Below are positions 1 through 11,029 of a DNA stretch of 64,000 bases, piece by piece. Source of the stretch: Cytospora piceicola (Eukaryota; Ascomycota; Sordariomycetes; Diaporthales; Cytosporaceae). Numbering within the stretch: the first letter of the stretch is position 1; each line of letters begins with the position of its first letter. The stretch is taken from positions 20,445 through 84,444 of the forward strand of contig JALQBC010000077.1 in NCBI GenBank assembly GCA_023375675.1, in the 5' to 3' direction. Below the pieces are notes generated by a model. That model was not told where the DNA came from. It ran no database searches and saw nothing but the letters and a program-made list of their open reading frames with translations. A program made the position numbers and the translations under genes.

Positions 1-2
1 AG

Positions 3-695
3 ACTAATACCGACGACTGTGGGCTCTGGCTAATCACGTTCGCGGCAAGCCTGTCAAGGGGGGACGCCGTTGGTCCAAAGGAGGACGTCGAAGTAGTCTC
101 GAGGGATGAGGTGAGAAGGAGCCTCTTCACGGCTGACATGTCGGCACTCCCGTACCTTGCAGCAGCTACCGTGTCAAGGACCGAGGTCAGAGGTATGTAT
201 CGTAGCCTTCTGGGTAGCCACCGCCACACCTGTTACTCCCGTCTCCAGCAAGGAAGGTCGGCCATGTTCACCGCGGCCGCACGTGCGCACACAAGGCGGC
301 TGTACCAGAGCGAGCTGGCACTGGTCTCGCAGGCTACCTTTACGGAGCGGGCTCAGAGCCTACACGAATACCACATCCAGCAGGTCCAGGAAGCACTGGC
401 CGCGAGCGACAGGGCTCGTTCTTGGGCGGCTGCCGTCAGCCAGCTCAGACAGTGTACCAAGATGATCAGCGTTCTAGAGGGTGAAGAAGCACTGCTTAGG
501 CCGGCGGCGAACAACGGCCGTCCGAGGTCTGCAAGATCCCTGGAGGACGATGTGCTGCCGAGGGCGGAGGAGAGTCTGAGATGTGCAAGGGAGCGGGCCA
601 GACAGGTGTGGGCTAACTGTGTTGCTTTGATCATAATCTTCCGTCGTCTGGGGGCTAAGGCGTCGTCCATGTTCTCAGCAGGAGAGGCTGTATAA
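3..695 (+). CDS. C-terminal part of a probable Ulp1/SENP-like (C48) cysteine protease, 5' end outside the window
   Basis: The frame is open from the first bases and stops at TAA 693-695, giving about 230 residues without an internal stop. It starts T-N-T-D-D-C-G-L-W-L. The Asn, then Asp-Cys-Gly followed by hydrophobic residues, fits the catalytic-Cys motif of C48 (Ulp1/SENP) SUMO/NEDD8 proteases; the Cys codon would be 18-20. The catalytic His and Asp would lie upstream of the window. The remaining ~190 residues are Arg/Ala/Glu-rich and look helical, a tail I do not recognise. The GTG at 111 is not a plausible fungal start because the frame runs on upstream. C48 domains occur both in host deSUMOylases and in proteins of some eukaryotic DNA transposons; the sequence does not decide between them. 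The call rests on one short motif. Confidence 0.5.
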   Translation, partial: TNTDDCGLWLITFAASLSRGDAVGPKEDVEVVSRDEVRRSLFTADMSALPYLAAATVSRTEVRGMYRSLLGSHRHTCYSRLQQGRSAMFTAAARAHTRRLYQSELALVSQATFTERAQSLHEYHIQQVQEALAASDRARSWAAAVSQLRQCTKMISVLEGEEALLRPAANNGRPRSARSLEDDVLPRAEESLRCARERARQVWANCVALIIIFRRLGAKASSMFSAGEAV

Positions 696-946
696 AGAAG
701 GCATCGTGTCGGCCAGCCGGCCATGCCGGGTTTGTAACTGGTTTTCATGAAAATGCCGGATGCGATCGCTCCGTCTGTCGAATATAAGTCTGACTGACAG
801 TAAGTATCATGATCAGGCCTCGTTGGGTTTGCGAACAACATATACTGATCAATCGGGTTGGTCGTGTGGTGTCGGACGTGGTGTTTGTTGATTGAGGTTG
901 TAGTAGTGTTGATATCCAATGTATAATTCTCGCGTCCAACTTTCAG
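696..946. other. Spacer holding a possible upstream exon remnant of the hydroxylase relic
   Basis: No intact gene is seen. Around 748-799 one frame reads MPDAIAPSVEYKSD, which resembles the F-x-P-S-x-V stretch that precedes R-T-S-S-S-A in fungal prolyl-4-hydroxylase-like proteins. It is followed by a GTAAGT donor at 800, and a TTTCAG acceptor ends at 946, just before the hydroxylase frame. This would be a 147-bp intron, but the phase does not match, so either the relic carries another indel or the exon is imaginary. Confidence 0.25.
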
Positions 947-1461
947 GGCAGAACTTCTTCCTCCGCGATGGTAATTTGGGACGATCCAATTTCCCTCTGT
1001 CTTTCCGACAGAATGAAGTCCTTCCTCGGCATTATTCAACATATTGAGGTCGAGCCGCTCCGAATCGTCGAGTACGAAGCTGGTGAGTAGTTTCGCCTGT
1101 ATATGGACTGGTTCCGCGAGACTAGAAATAAGACCTATATCAAGGAAAGACGTTTCATACCATACAACAGACTTGGATCCATCGTGTATCTGGAATGAAA
1201 CTGCACTGGCGGTGAGAACTTACTTGCCAGACACAAAGGGAGTGTCCGCTAGTGCAGATGGTGCGGAGTTTGCAAAGACTGATACGCTGCGTGTAGGTCA
1301 AGCCGAAGTGGGGCAATTCTGGCTCATGGAACAATATGCTGCCAAATGGAACAGGAGATCCAAGGCTTCATGCTGAGTTGCTGGTCAAGTTGGATGTCAA
1401 GATTAATATGAACACGTTTAGTTACTATTATCTTGACGCTGCTCTCGTAGGCGGTGATTAA
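947..1461 (+). pseudogene. Broken prolyl 4-hydroxylase-like 2-oxoglutarate/Fe(II) dioxygenase
   Basis: Three consecutive frames together give a recognisable fungal prolyl-4-hydroxylase-like domain. Frame one (from 947) has RTSSSAMVIWDD, then R-M-K-S-F-L-G, then VEPLRIVEYEAGE, an in-frame TAG at 1088-1090, and FRLYMDWF. In intact enzymes the last stretch reads close to F-x-L-H-x-D, so the first iron-binding His is now Tyr, as expected from CAC to TAT. After TGA at 1196-1198 the frame shifts near the G-G-x-T-x-F-P region. The last frame (from about 1300) reads KPKWGNSGSWNNMLPNGTGD, then LHAELLVKLDVKINMN, which keeps the distal iron-binding His and the 2-oxoglutarate-binding Lys region, and stops at 1459-1461. 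Such enzymes hydroxylate prolyl or other substrates; this copy cannot be functional. Several lesions are C-to-T or G-to-A changes, consistent with RIP-type mutation. Confidence 0.8.
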
Positions 1462-2705
1462 GGTCTCCAGGGCTTACCATGCCTGTGCTTGTAAGGATAT
1501 TGGACACAGTTCAACGGGGCAAGAGTGGAGGAAGAAGAATAAGAATAGGTTCGGATATCTACTTGTCCCAGACTTCAACTCCTTTTTAACTTTATTGCCC
1601 GCTTCAAACATCAGCTCTATTAATCAATCTCGCAGATTGTGTCGACGTCAGTCAATATCAAGAAGGAGAACACGATTTCAGGTTCTTCCGCTATAGATTC
1701 ATGTAAAGGTCTGGTAGAATCACGACAGCATGGATTAAGGCGCCCCCTGTGGTAACGGACGAATGCATACAGACCAAGCCCTCGATTCGCCCTCGCACCC
1801 CAGATGACAATTCATACCAAGCGAGTACCCGGCGGTGTAGTCTTGTGGCGGGAGCCCTTGCTAGCTATAACTATTTTATTCTTTTCCCAGACATCAGGAA
1901 CCGATCTTGTTCCGAATTCTGCGAGTAATGGAGGGGCAAGATGAACACAACATCAGCAGATTCACAAAGTCAGTAGGCCCGCACCATACCAAGGTAGCGT
2001 CCTTACCGAGAAGATTGCCATCTACTACGAAATGATGCGGTCCAACATCGGGTCACTTCTCTGACCTCGCTCCTACTCTGTCCCCCTGTTGATAATTAGC
2101 CGAATGTTCGTTCGATGCTTTATATACATAACGAATGAACGAAAGAACGAACAGCCTTTTCCGAACAACATCCCCAGTATAGGGGCTTATAAGGCGGAAA
2201 CAGTCGAAGGATGGATCTCAGTCTAAAAAGCTGGACTTAGAGACTTCAGTTAATGAACATTGTGGTGAACAATCTGTATACTGTTTCAATGTTGTTCATT
2301 AAAGAGGCTATGAGCACTGGCACAATCATTACATAACAACTTCTGGCGGAGAAACCCTCAGAAGAACTGAATTCCGCAATGTGTTATTCTTTAGCACTGT
2401 ACTGAGACAGAGCCATACGGAACTGCGGTGCAGGTATTTCCAATGATGTGAAGACTTGAACCCTCGCAGTTCGTTCCACCTACTCCAGGTGTAGGTGGCG
2501 TAATTGCTAAAAAGGCCTAGCTATCTTTGCATATAGTATTAAGACAAATTATTAATGCAGGAAGTAATTAAGTTACCGTTCATTTGCCTAGATTGATGCT
2601 TTATTACCACTGACAGCCACACAGACCTATTGTAACTTAGGATAATTATCAAAATGTAAATATGTTCGATCTCACAATATCCAACAGTTTGTGAAACTCC
2701 TTATA
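1462..2705. other. Intergenic, no gene recognised
   Basis: Composition is mixed and stops occur in all frames. Short frames such as that at 1,454-1,696 show no recognisable motif. The stretch contains the inverted repeat at 2,250-2,302 and a TTCGTTC/GAACGAA-rich patch near 2,101-2,155. Confidence 0.4.
2250..2302. repeat. Short inverted repeat (stem-loop)
   Basis: TTAATGAACATTG at 2,250-2,262 faces CAATGTTGTTCATTAA at 2,287-2,302. The arms pair over TTAATGAAC and CAAT with a small internal bulge, leaving a 24-base loop. It may be the end of a small MITE-like relic or chance; no target-site duplication was identified. Confidence 0.4.
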
Positions 2706-2927
2706 CTACAAGAAGGACTTGAGACAGAAGGAAGTTTGGAATATACCAAGGCGACAGATGTAGCTGAGAAGCTTTGAACAGTGCCCCCACAGGTAGAAGT
2801 GCTGTATATTGACTGAAGCCATTTTCGCAAGCTGTTCTCGTCTAATCATTTTCGTTATATCGGCCAGAGGCGAAGCAGTGATAAGGCTAGTCAGGAAGGC
2901 AATAGCAACTGCTTTCACAGTAGGCAT
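2706..2927 (-). CDS. Possible small secreted protein, 73 residues (hypothetical)
   Basis: The minus-strand ATG at 2,925-2,927 opens M-P-T-V-K followed by a hydrophobic run (AVAIAFLTSLITAS) and P-L-A-D, a plausible signal peptide. A basic segment with K-M-I-R-R follows. The remaining ~40 residues hold four cysteines and no domain I recognise. Fungal secreted proteins and effectors often look like this and often sit near AT-rich blocks. A short hydrophobic start can arise by chance, and the opposite strand is also open over part of the same span. An intron could alter the C-terminus. Confidence 0.28.
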   Translation of the reverse strand: MPTVKAVAIAFLTSLITASPLADITKMIRREQLAKMASVNIQHFYLWGHCSKLLSYICRLGIFQTSFCLKSFL

Positions 2928-3435
2928 GTTGCGAACTAAGAAAGGGCTTGCAACCTCAAGGCCACGAAATGGGATAAATTTAATCTCCAGGTTTCTTAAG
3001 GTAGAACGATACCCTCGAGCATAATAGCATGGATCCCCGACATGATATTATAAATCAAATTTGACGAGTTACGAGTACCAGAGCGAGCGTAGAAGGCGAT
3101 CTGAGTTATGTGTGAAAAACGCCTTAACTCTAGTCTGATCTATCTGCTGTTTTAATAGAACGTATAAAGGAAATAGCCTGTTCTTATAGACGTAGGCCGT
3201 AGGCCCTTAAGGCCTTCGGAATTATTTCCTTAATCTCTTTTCCGTAATTAACCCCGACAGCACCTCTCTGCATTTCATCCGGACCCTGAAGCCTCACCGA
3301 CCCTTGAAGACATAGTCTGATTGGCGATTGCTGGTTTGAAGTGGACAGCACAAGCCTTAACAGATTCGTTAACGTCGTTCTCAGATGTGAGGTCCTTAAA
3401 GCGTGATTCGAGACGCGCCTGTCCTTTTCCTAGCC
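2928..3435. other. Intergenic, no gene recognised
   Basis: No coding motif is seen. A small inverted repeat (AAGGAAATA near 3,168 and TATTTCCTT near 3,222) encloses a GGCC-rich patch. The 5' end of the ATP-grasp relic may extend into the last part of this stretch, but I cannot follow it. Confidence 0.35.
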
Positions 3436-4233
3436 CCAAGGAAAAGGCTCTTCATAGTAGGGGGGCTCTCCGTCCAGCCGAGCACGGAGACACAGGGTGA
3501 AACATCTACTCGACCGCATAAGCCCTGGGCATCAGGCTAGTTGTCCTCGACCGACCGGGCCACTGGCCTGAGGACCGCAAATATGCAGACCTAGTCGAGA
3601 ATTTCGTGCTGATCAATATCGAGCGTGATGCCGAGCTACCTCAGAGGATTGTTAGCACCGTAGTACGATAGGAAGAGCATTGACACCATTAACACATTCT
3701 TCGAAACATATACAGCTTTGGTCGCGCTAGCTGCGCAGCAACTCAAACTACCCACTATATCACCGCAGGTTCTGAAGATCGCAGCCGATGAGTACGAAAC
3801 CAGAATTGCCGCTAGCCACAAGGCTTTTCGAATATCGTGCGAAAACGATATGCGCAGAGTTTTCTCGTCACGTCGCCTGCAGTATCCCGTGATTATAAAG
3901 CCGTGCACTAGGTGGTCATCGGAAGGTGTTTCGAGAGCTACCGACGGGGCTGAAGCAAAGAGTGCCGCTCAATTCGACCGACATAAAGGCTATGTGATTA
4001 ATGAGTATTGTGAAGGGCCGGAAGTTGACGCGAACCTGTTCCTGCTGGGCGTAGAGCTGTTGTTCTGGGAGATCTTGGACGAGCTACCCAAGAGCGGCGA
4101 TATAGGCAGTGCGTGGAAGAGCAACTTCGACAACAACATTGAAGTGACTGGTTGTCGTGCTGGTACAACCCGTGTCAGTAGTACCTCAATAGAATTCTTT
4201 GTCGATATTACTAGGGTGAGGAAACAAAGCTGA
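3436..4233 (+). pseudogene. Broken ATP-grasp ligase (carboxylate-amine ligase type)
   Basis: Three segments in two frames give one ATP-grasp protein. From 3,436: RLFIVGGLSVQPSTETQG. After a shift near 3,515: ALGIRLVVLDRPGHWPEDRK, Y-A-D-L-V-E-N-F, and a stop at 3,669-3,671. From about 3,670: INTFFETYTALVALAAQQLK, the central-domain entry. Then comes YPVIIKPCTRWSSEGVSRAT, the ATP-binding Lys and small-residue loop, followed by EYCEGPEVDANLFL and LLFWEI, the E-x-x-x-G-x-E strand pair. The last segment ends at TGA 4,231-4,233, before the C-terminal metal-binding region. ATP-grasp enzymes form amide bonds through acyl-phosphates; the order resembles biotin-carboxylase/carnosine-synthase-like fungal proteins. 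At least two frameshifts and the loss of the C-terminus make it non-functional. Substrate cannot be inferred. Confidence 0.75.
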
Positions 4234-5253
4234 TGGTAGCAATCGCGCTGATGAGGGCCATGGGAATGGAGAAGGCGTGCGCCGCATACCAAGGAGCAGG
4301 GCAGTTCTGAGAATATCACCTTGATAAGTTCGGGGTTTTACCATCCCTACCTATAAACTAGAAGTAGACCAAAGGCACTGTAAGATGAACGACCCGGAAG
4401 GAACATCAGGAAGGTTCTACGAAGTTATAGGAGGCGCTATTATGCCGTGTTGATGTCCTGCCCTGCGAAATATCACAAGGAGACGGATGCACAAAGAGAT
4501 TTCTCGGGCTGCGTCCCTTGCTTCGGCACCCGCAGGGCAAATATTCATCATAAGCTCAGCAGCTGAGTGACCTGGACGCTGGCAGGCCGTTCAGTCGATT
4601 ATATCCATTTCAGCCGGTAGTGTCATGACCGTTCTGTACTCAAACGATGGCTTATCTGGAAGAGAGTGGTGTGAGCGTCCGGTGCACCGAGGAACGAGAA
4701 CTGACATGGTTTCAAAGCATGATGTTTGGGCCCATCAAGTCACTCTGAACTGTGACAGAAGTCACTCCTAAGTTTGTTAGCCTATGCACGTTCGTTCTAG
4801 GTAGCATAGCATCAAGTGGTTAGACTGGAGTATATACTCGTCACCGTTGTAAATGAACTATAGGTAGATATCCGCTGAAGGTTTTGACCCATTTAGAGTT
4901 CTAGATACACCATGAGCCAGTCTCTACCCTCACGGGAGAAATGACAAATCAACACTTCATTCCTCGGTTGCCATGGTAAAGTTGGGCTTTGGTAGCGGGA
5001 GCAGAGGCGAGCACCAGCAGCAGTTGGCCGATTTCTAAGCACAAAAGTCGAAGATGTCGAGGGTGTGATATTCCCTCCAGTGCAACAAGTATCAATCTAG
5101 CACTTGAGCGTTAAGCGCTATCTTAGAAGACTGTCCCAAGCCGAGCTAATTAATCCCACGACAAGCCACTAGATACGCCACCTGTTTGATAAACTTAAGA
5201 TGACACAAAAGCGTATCTCGTCCCTGCCATGTAACCAGCAGGTCGCAATTAGA
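4234..5253. other. Intergenic, no gene recognised
   Basis: The lost C-terminal part of the ATP-grasp relic should lie at the start of this stretch, but I could not find a convincing match. The rest, up to the 3' end of the MFS gene, shows only short open frames. It holds the downstream flank and presumably the 3' UTR of the minus-strand transporter. Confidence 0.4.
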
Positions 5254-6949
5254 TTACCCAAAGAGTCTCTCCCTATTCATGAGGCAAGCGCTGATGATAC
5301 TCATAATTCCTGCAACGAGCGGTATGATGAAAGCCCGCCTCATCGCGGAGATGGTCGCGCTGATTACAGCAGGCCGTAAATCGTCGCTCAAAGATTTGTA
5401 CACTGTACTCTGGACACCTGCGACCATGTTATGGATCTCTGCCTGGCTGTATCCCTGGCCCGCGAGGACGTCGTTCAAATTATTGACAGCGACCGATTGG
5501 AACACCTGGCCGGCGATCACGAGACAGATGACAGTGCCGCCAATTTGAGCGACATTCTGGAGATTGACTGTTCACTTACTCGTCAGTATGATGCCTCACC
5601 CTTCGCGTTGGGCTGGGAATTTATGAGAGAAGGAGACATTTTGTTCGCTGTTGGTTGAGAACTTACTGGCACCAAAAATGTCGACCATCCGCGAAACCTT
5701 GAGGCTAGCCACCGCGTACCCTAGCTGCATAGTAATGCCGGAGCCAACGCCCATCAATATGCTGAATCCATATATATTTGCCGTCGGGGTCGAGGGCGAG
5801 AGGAGGCCCAGGAAGAGGGCCGATGCCAGGGTGATGATCAGGCCCGAGACCAGGCACACAGGCATGTAGTATTTCACTTTAGGCAAGGCCCAGCCGGTTA
5901 CAAGGTTGAAAACAATGAGGACGATTAAGTAGGGGAGCAGGCGCACCGCTGCCATCAGCGAGTCATCGTTCCTCGTGAACTGGAAGTAAATGGGGATGTA
6001 AAACGTCGTGAAGAACATGGCGGTGTTTGCGCATGTGGTCGTGATGTAGAGGAGGATGTGGGTCTTGGATCGGAGGAGCTGGCCCGGGAAGGACCTGGTG
6101 TCGGGCGTTGTGAAGATGCAGATATTGCTGCATAGCGTAAGCAAAAAGTAGAAGCCCAAACAATACAATGAACGCGATGGTCCCGCCATCGTTCCAAGCC
6201 CAGACACCACCTGCGAATATGAAGCCCATGGCGAAAAACACCCACATAGCCGCGCTGAGTACGAAGCCGAGATAGTCCAGGGTAGCAAATCTCTCACGGA
6301 GCGACTTGCCCGGTGCTGGGTCTATCGAAGGCAGATAGAACAGGTAGATCGGAGCGGTGATAGCACCAATAACGAGGTTAATATAAAATCCCCATCTCCA
6401 CGTCGCCGACGAGACAGCGAAGCCGCCACCAACAACAGGGCCAAGGATAGCACCTAAGCCCCACACAAAGCCGGTCCCAGTCAGGTAGGCACTACGTTCC
6501 TGGCGTGTTATCATAGCCGAGAAGTAATTCAGACTGCCAAGGTAGATGCCCGTACCACCCGCGCCGGCAAAGGCACGGCCCACGATAAGGGCGTTCATAG
6601 TAGGTGCGGCGCCGCAGAGGGCCGAGCCGGCCTGGAATAGGAGGATGCCCGCGATGTAGCACCACTTCATGTTGAAGGCGGTAAAGAGGAATCCATAGGG
6701 AAGAATGACGGCGACGGAGCCGAGAGGAAAGCCCGCGCCAATCCAGGACAGCTGGGGAACCTCGGAAAAAGTCTGGATCACGGCACCCTGCACGTCGGCT
6801 GCGATGGTGGTGTCAAGACCGTACATAAGGGCCGAGATATACAAGGCAACGCAGATCGAGAACCAGCGGAAGCCGGTTATCTCGCGCACGTCGTCGTCAG
6901 TAGGGCCGGGGGTGTTCGCGTCGGCCTCGAGGTCTTGCCCTTTCTCCAT
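5254..6949 (-). CDS. MFS drug/metabolite exporter (DHA2, 14-TM type), with a one-base frameshift
   Basis: A two-exon gene (6,949-5,667 and 5,567-5,254) encodes about 531 residues once one extra base near 6,124 is discounted, usual for fungal 14-TM proton antiporters. Residues 1-25 are acidic and cytoplasmic. TM1 leads to L-D-T-T-I at 45-49. Motif C, GAILGPVVGGGF, the antiporter signature, is at 166-177, and WRWGFYINL at 184-192. After Gln275 the frame moves by one base and continues FTTPDTRSFPGQLLRSKT and further TM segments. Exon 2 gives NVAQIGGTVICLVIAGQVFQ and ends at TAA 5,254-5,256. Relatives are plasma-membrane exporters of toxins and secondary metabolites. The arithmetic (1,597 exon bases minus one is divisible by three) and homology on both sides argue for a true one-base insertion or a sequence error, not an extra intron; no GT...AG pair fits. 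If real, the protein is truncated after residue 328. Confidence 0.85.
5568..5666 (-). other. Spliceosomal intron of the MFS gene (99 bp)
   Basis: On the minus strand it begins GTAAGT (complement of 5,661-5,666) and ends GAACAG. A CTGAC branch-site match lies a short distance upstream of the acceptor. Splicing joins GGTGCC-A to TC-AATCTCCAG, giving D-I-F-G-A-I-N-L-Q-N-V-A-Q, which restores the family sequence. The nearer CTCCAG acceptor would break the frame. Confidence 0.8.
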
Positions 6950-7740
6950 CCTCGCGGGTGCTTGTTCTGACTGTCTTTAATGTGTAGTCTTTTCGCTTTG
7001 CACACCATCCATAGGGGGGTTGGTTTTCTAAATGGAGGAAGCAGTCGAGTCTGCAGCGTCTTCTGCCATGCTGTGTTGGATAGGCTGGTGCTGTCCGACG
7101 ACCTCGGGAGGTATAGGTAAGTTAATGGCACACGGACTGGGATTAGCTCTGGATTAGATATGTGGATGGTTGGCCTAGATGGAAAGTCAACTTAGCGACA
7201 ATCTTAGGAGCGCTGGCGAAAGAAGCCAACACTATAGCGAGAACTAGACTTGTAAAGGGAGCAGGATGAGACGCAAGTTAGGTTAAGGAACAAACAAACG
7301 AGATAACGGTGACCTCCAGGCCTGCACCATTCTCCTGAGGTTAGCAATTATAATAAAATATCCAAGCGGAACATCCACGGATATTCAGCGTAAGGAGGTA
7401 CTTGGGTACCTATAGAAACAAATCTCCTAGAAACCTACGTAACACACAACAGTTTCGGGATACGATAATGTCCTAGCAAGTAATCTATTTTGTCTGAGAA
7501 GACCCGTTGGTAGCAACACGTTCAGTCCACCACAGGTGCCCCAGCCAAGCACAACGTGACGCGTCAACTACAACCGCCGACTGATCCATATGTTGAATTT
7601 TAACCATACTAAAGAGAGAGTGCATGAGAATTTCGAGCAATAGAGCGGCATTAGGACTTAACCGCCATACCGGTGTAATCGTCTATATCCGAAATTTTAG
7701 TTTTCCGAAAAATTACAGCCGACATTTTTCGGCCGACAAG
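6950..7740. other. Upstream region of the MFS gene and passage into AT-rich DNA
   Basis: No further gene is recognised; the open frame opposite 6,877-7,131 is only an extension of the MFS 5' region in another frame. Promoter elements cannot be named. From about 7,670 the base composition falls toward AT, and by 7,940 nearly all CA/TG dinucleotides have gone. Confidence 0.45.
7705..7732. repeat. Inverted repeat at the euchromatin/AT-block border
   Basis: CCGAAAAAT (7,705-7,713) and ATTTTTCGG (7,724-7,732) form a perfect 9-bp stem with a 10-base loop, beside a repeated GCCGAC. It sits almost exactly at the compositional border and could be the terminus of the first repeat. Confidence 0.4.
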
Positions 7741-9016
7741 CACTTAAGACGCTAGCAGGATGTTTATACTTAATAACAACCTGTAATTTCATATACAGGT
7801 AAGCAGGTTTGTTTATACTATATACCTAGGTACCTACCTACTTAAGGTTAAGTACGGAGGTTAGTTTTAAAAGTTTTAACGTATAGCTGTTTAAGTGTAG
7901 TCTATACGCTATAGTACGTTCGAAAAAAGAATATTAAATGTGTTTAAAAATTAAACCTTCCGATTTCCTATTAAAGATAAACGAATTTAAATAAATAATT
8001 AAAATATTATATTTCCTTTTATTTAAAGTATTATAATAATATTAAAAATATAATCTTTAGCTTTATAAATATTAAAGAACTTTAATTAAAAGTATTTAAC
8101 GCTTTAAAATTAAATAATAAAACCTTTAAATTACTTTAACTTTAAGTTTAAAAACTATATAACTATAATAAAAGAAGTATATAATTAGCTTATATAGTAT
8201 AGTTTTATTTCTTATTTAAATACTATAGTATTAAAAGTATATTAATATTAATATATTAAAACCTTTAAAACTAATCTTTATACTTTAATATTATAAGTTA
8301 TAAAGTAAATAAAAGTAAGATTTTAAAAAAAATTAAAGTTATATTTAAACTATACTTAAAAATCTAATAATAAGCTTTCTTTATTAATTATACTTTTTAT
8401 TAAATACTTTTATATATATATTAAAAATTAAAGTTTTATTTTAAGTTTTATTAATATAAATAATTAAATTAAGTTAAAAGTCTTTTAATATTATATTATA
8501 TTTTAAAAGTTTTACTTTTATATTTAAACAGTTTTATTTAATTAATATATAAATAATAAAAATAAAATATACTTTATACTTTAAAACTTTAATAATATAA
8601 TTTTAAAATATTAATATATAAATATATTAAATATTATATAATAAGTTTAACTTTATTTACTTATTATAATTTTTTACTTTTAATAACTTAATTTAATTAT
8701 ATCTTTTACTAAAAGGTTATTTTTTATTTTATAAGCTAAGTAAGTATATAAAAACTATTACTTTTAAGATTTATACTACTTATTTTTATTTTTAATTAGC
8801 TTTAAATTATAATTATATTATTTCGTTATAATACCTATTTAAAGGATTTAATTAGCTATTAAAAGCAGTAATCTTAATTATTCTTTAACTAAATATACTA
8901 GTAATTATAAAGCCTTTTAATACTTATTAAAAGGTTTATAGTTACTTTAAAGCTTATTATTAATAAGGCTTAAGGTAATATAAATACAATCGATTATATA
9001 GTCTATTAGCTTAAGG

Positions 9017-9053
<37 letters not shown>

Positions 9054-10961
9054 TTTTAAGTTTAAAGCTATTTATAGGCCTAGTATAGAAAACTATTTAT
9101 AAGCTAGACGGCTTAACAGGTTTACCGCCTTATTAAAGCAGCAGGCCTAACCGCCTACTTAATTAAGTAGCGTTTTATATTAATAGCTTTTCTGTTTTAT
9201 AATAGCTTCGTACTATCGATCTACTTATACTACCTATAGCCTTATATATATAAGCTTTTATAGCCTTATACGTATAAGCTTTTTTTAATTATTTATAATA
9301 CCTTTATAAAAAGCCGACGTTATTATATACTTACCGGTAAGTTCGTAATAAACCTACTTATAAACGCATTTACGAATTTACTGTATATTTACTAGTAATT
9401 CGGATAGTTAAACGTATAGTAATTATATAATAAACTTAAAGTAAGTTTATAGTAAGTTTATAAGTCTATATATAGTTTATAAAAGTACTCGGTTATATAA
9501 AGAAAGAAAGAGAGAATCTATCTTTATTATATACTATTATATTATACCGTTACTATTAAATAGTAACTATAACTTAAATACACTCCGTTATATATCGCTT
9601 AGCTTTTTAATACTACGAATTAAGTTTATCGGACTATACTATAATAGTTATCGAGTTATTATTACTATAATAGCTAATAGGTAATTAGCTTTAATTTCTA
9701 AATTTTAAAAGATCGAAAAGCGTAAAAGCGTTATTCTATTTACTTAGCCGGTATTATTATACGTTTACTATAACTTACCGGTTATTTATCGCGGGAATTC
9801 TGTATTATAGCTATATTAGGTTTAAATAATATACTTAATATATACTTCCCGAATATATTCTTAATAATACCTCGAAACTATATAGTTATTAAAAATATTT
9901 AGCTTTTATATTATATTAAAATAGCTATTACTAAATACTTTATTTAATACCGACTTTATATTATAAACTATAATCTTACCTTTTTAAAGTATTCGATTAA
10001 CTATATTAATTAATAATAGCTTTATACTTTTTACTTTAAGTATTACTATAATAATTAAAATAAAAATAACTAACTTTATTATATTTAAAAGCGTTTTATA
10101 AAATATATCTATAAAGTATATTACTTTAATTATTAGCTATAAAAGCTTAATAATATTTATTTCTTTATCGTTATATATAGCTAGTTTAGTAAAAATATTA
10201 AGTTTTACTATAAATTCCGGTATTTTTATAACTTATAATAGTTAAGCTATACTTATAATTTAAAAAAACGTAAACCGATTTATTAGTTTTTATAAAAACT
10301 TAAGTTTAAAAGCCTATTTTATAATAAATAAAGGCTACTTTTTAAAATAATACTTAGTTTAAGTTAAATAAAGTATAAATAAAAGGTAATTATTTATAAC
10401 GCTTTAAAAACTCTGTTTTTTTTAAAATATTAACTTTTTACTTATACTTTAATTAAACCGGTAGTTTATATAATAAGAAAACCTAAAATATTAAAAAGCC
10501 GAAAAATAATAGTCGAAATAAATAAAGAAAATAAAAAGACTATTTAAAACTCTAAATAATAATTTAAAATAATAAAAAGTATATAATATAATAATTTAAA
10601 GGTTTTACTTTTATTTAAATTAATAACCGAAACTATTTATTTATATATTATATTGTTTTTAATTATTTTTATAATACTATTATAAAAAAAAAGATTTAAT
10701 TTTATAAGCTGTTTAAATTAATATATTTAACCGACCGGAAATTACTTTAATATAAATAAACCTATTAAGTAGTTTTAAAAAAGAACGTTATATTAACGTT
10801 ATAATCTTTATATTAAAAAACACCGAAACGTTTTAACTATATAAATAAAAGATAAGTTTATAAATACTATTATTTTATATACTACTAAGTAATCTTTTTA
10901 ATCTTTACTATATTATTTATAAACCGGCAGTTTACTTTAAGAATTCTTATTAATATAGTTA
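7740..10961. repeat. Heavily RIP-mutated AT-rich repeat relics
   Basis: The tract is dominated by TA steps; from 7,981 to 8,320 there is no CA or TG. No coding frame survives. Bases 8,712-8,980 are a degraded copy of the module at 45,836-46,365 (shared order: TTAGCTTTAAATTATAATTA, then TTAAAGGAT, then AAAGCAGT). The rest, 9,050-10,960, has no clear relative elsewhere in the window and presumably derives from transposons no longer identifiable by eye. Confidence 0.7.
9018..9050. repeat. (TA)n microsatellite
   Basis: An uninterrupted TA run of about 33 bases lies inside the RIP-mutated tract, directly after the degraded copy of the 8,712-8,980 module. Confidence 0.9.
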
Positions 10962-11029
10962 TTATTACTAGTAGGAAAGGGTTAAGATTAAAGAATTTTC
11001 AGTTAAATTATCTCGGTTAAATATTTTAC

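Noticed and set aside
353..1042. Minus-strand 229-residue frame
   Set aside because: It overlaps the protease exon and the oxygenase relic on the other strand and has no recognisable motif.
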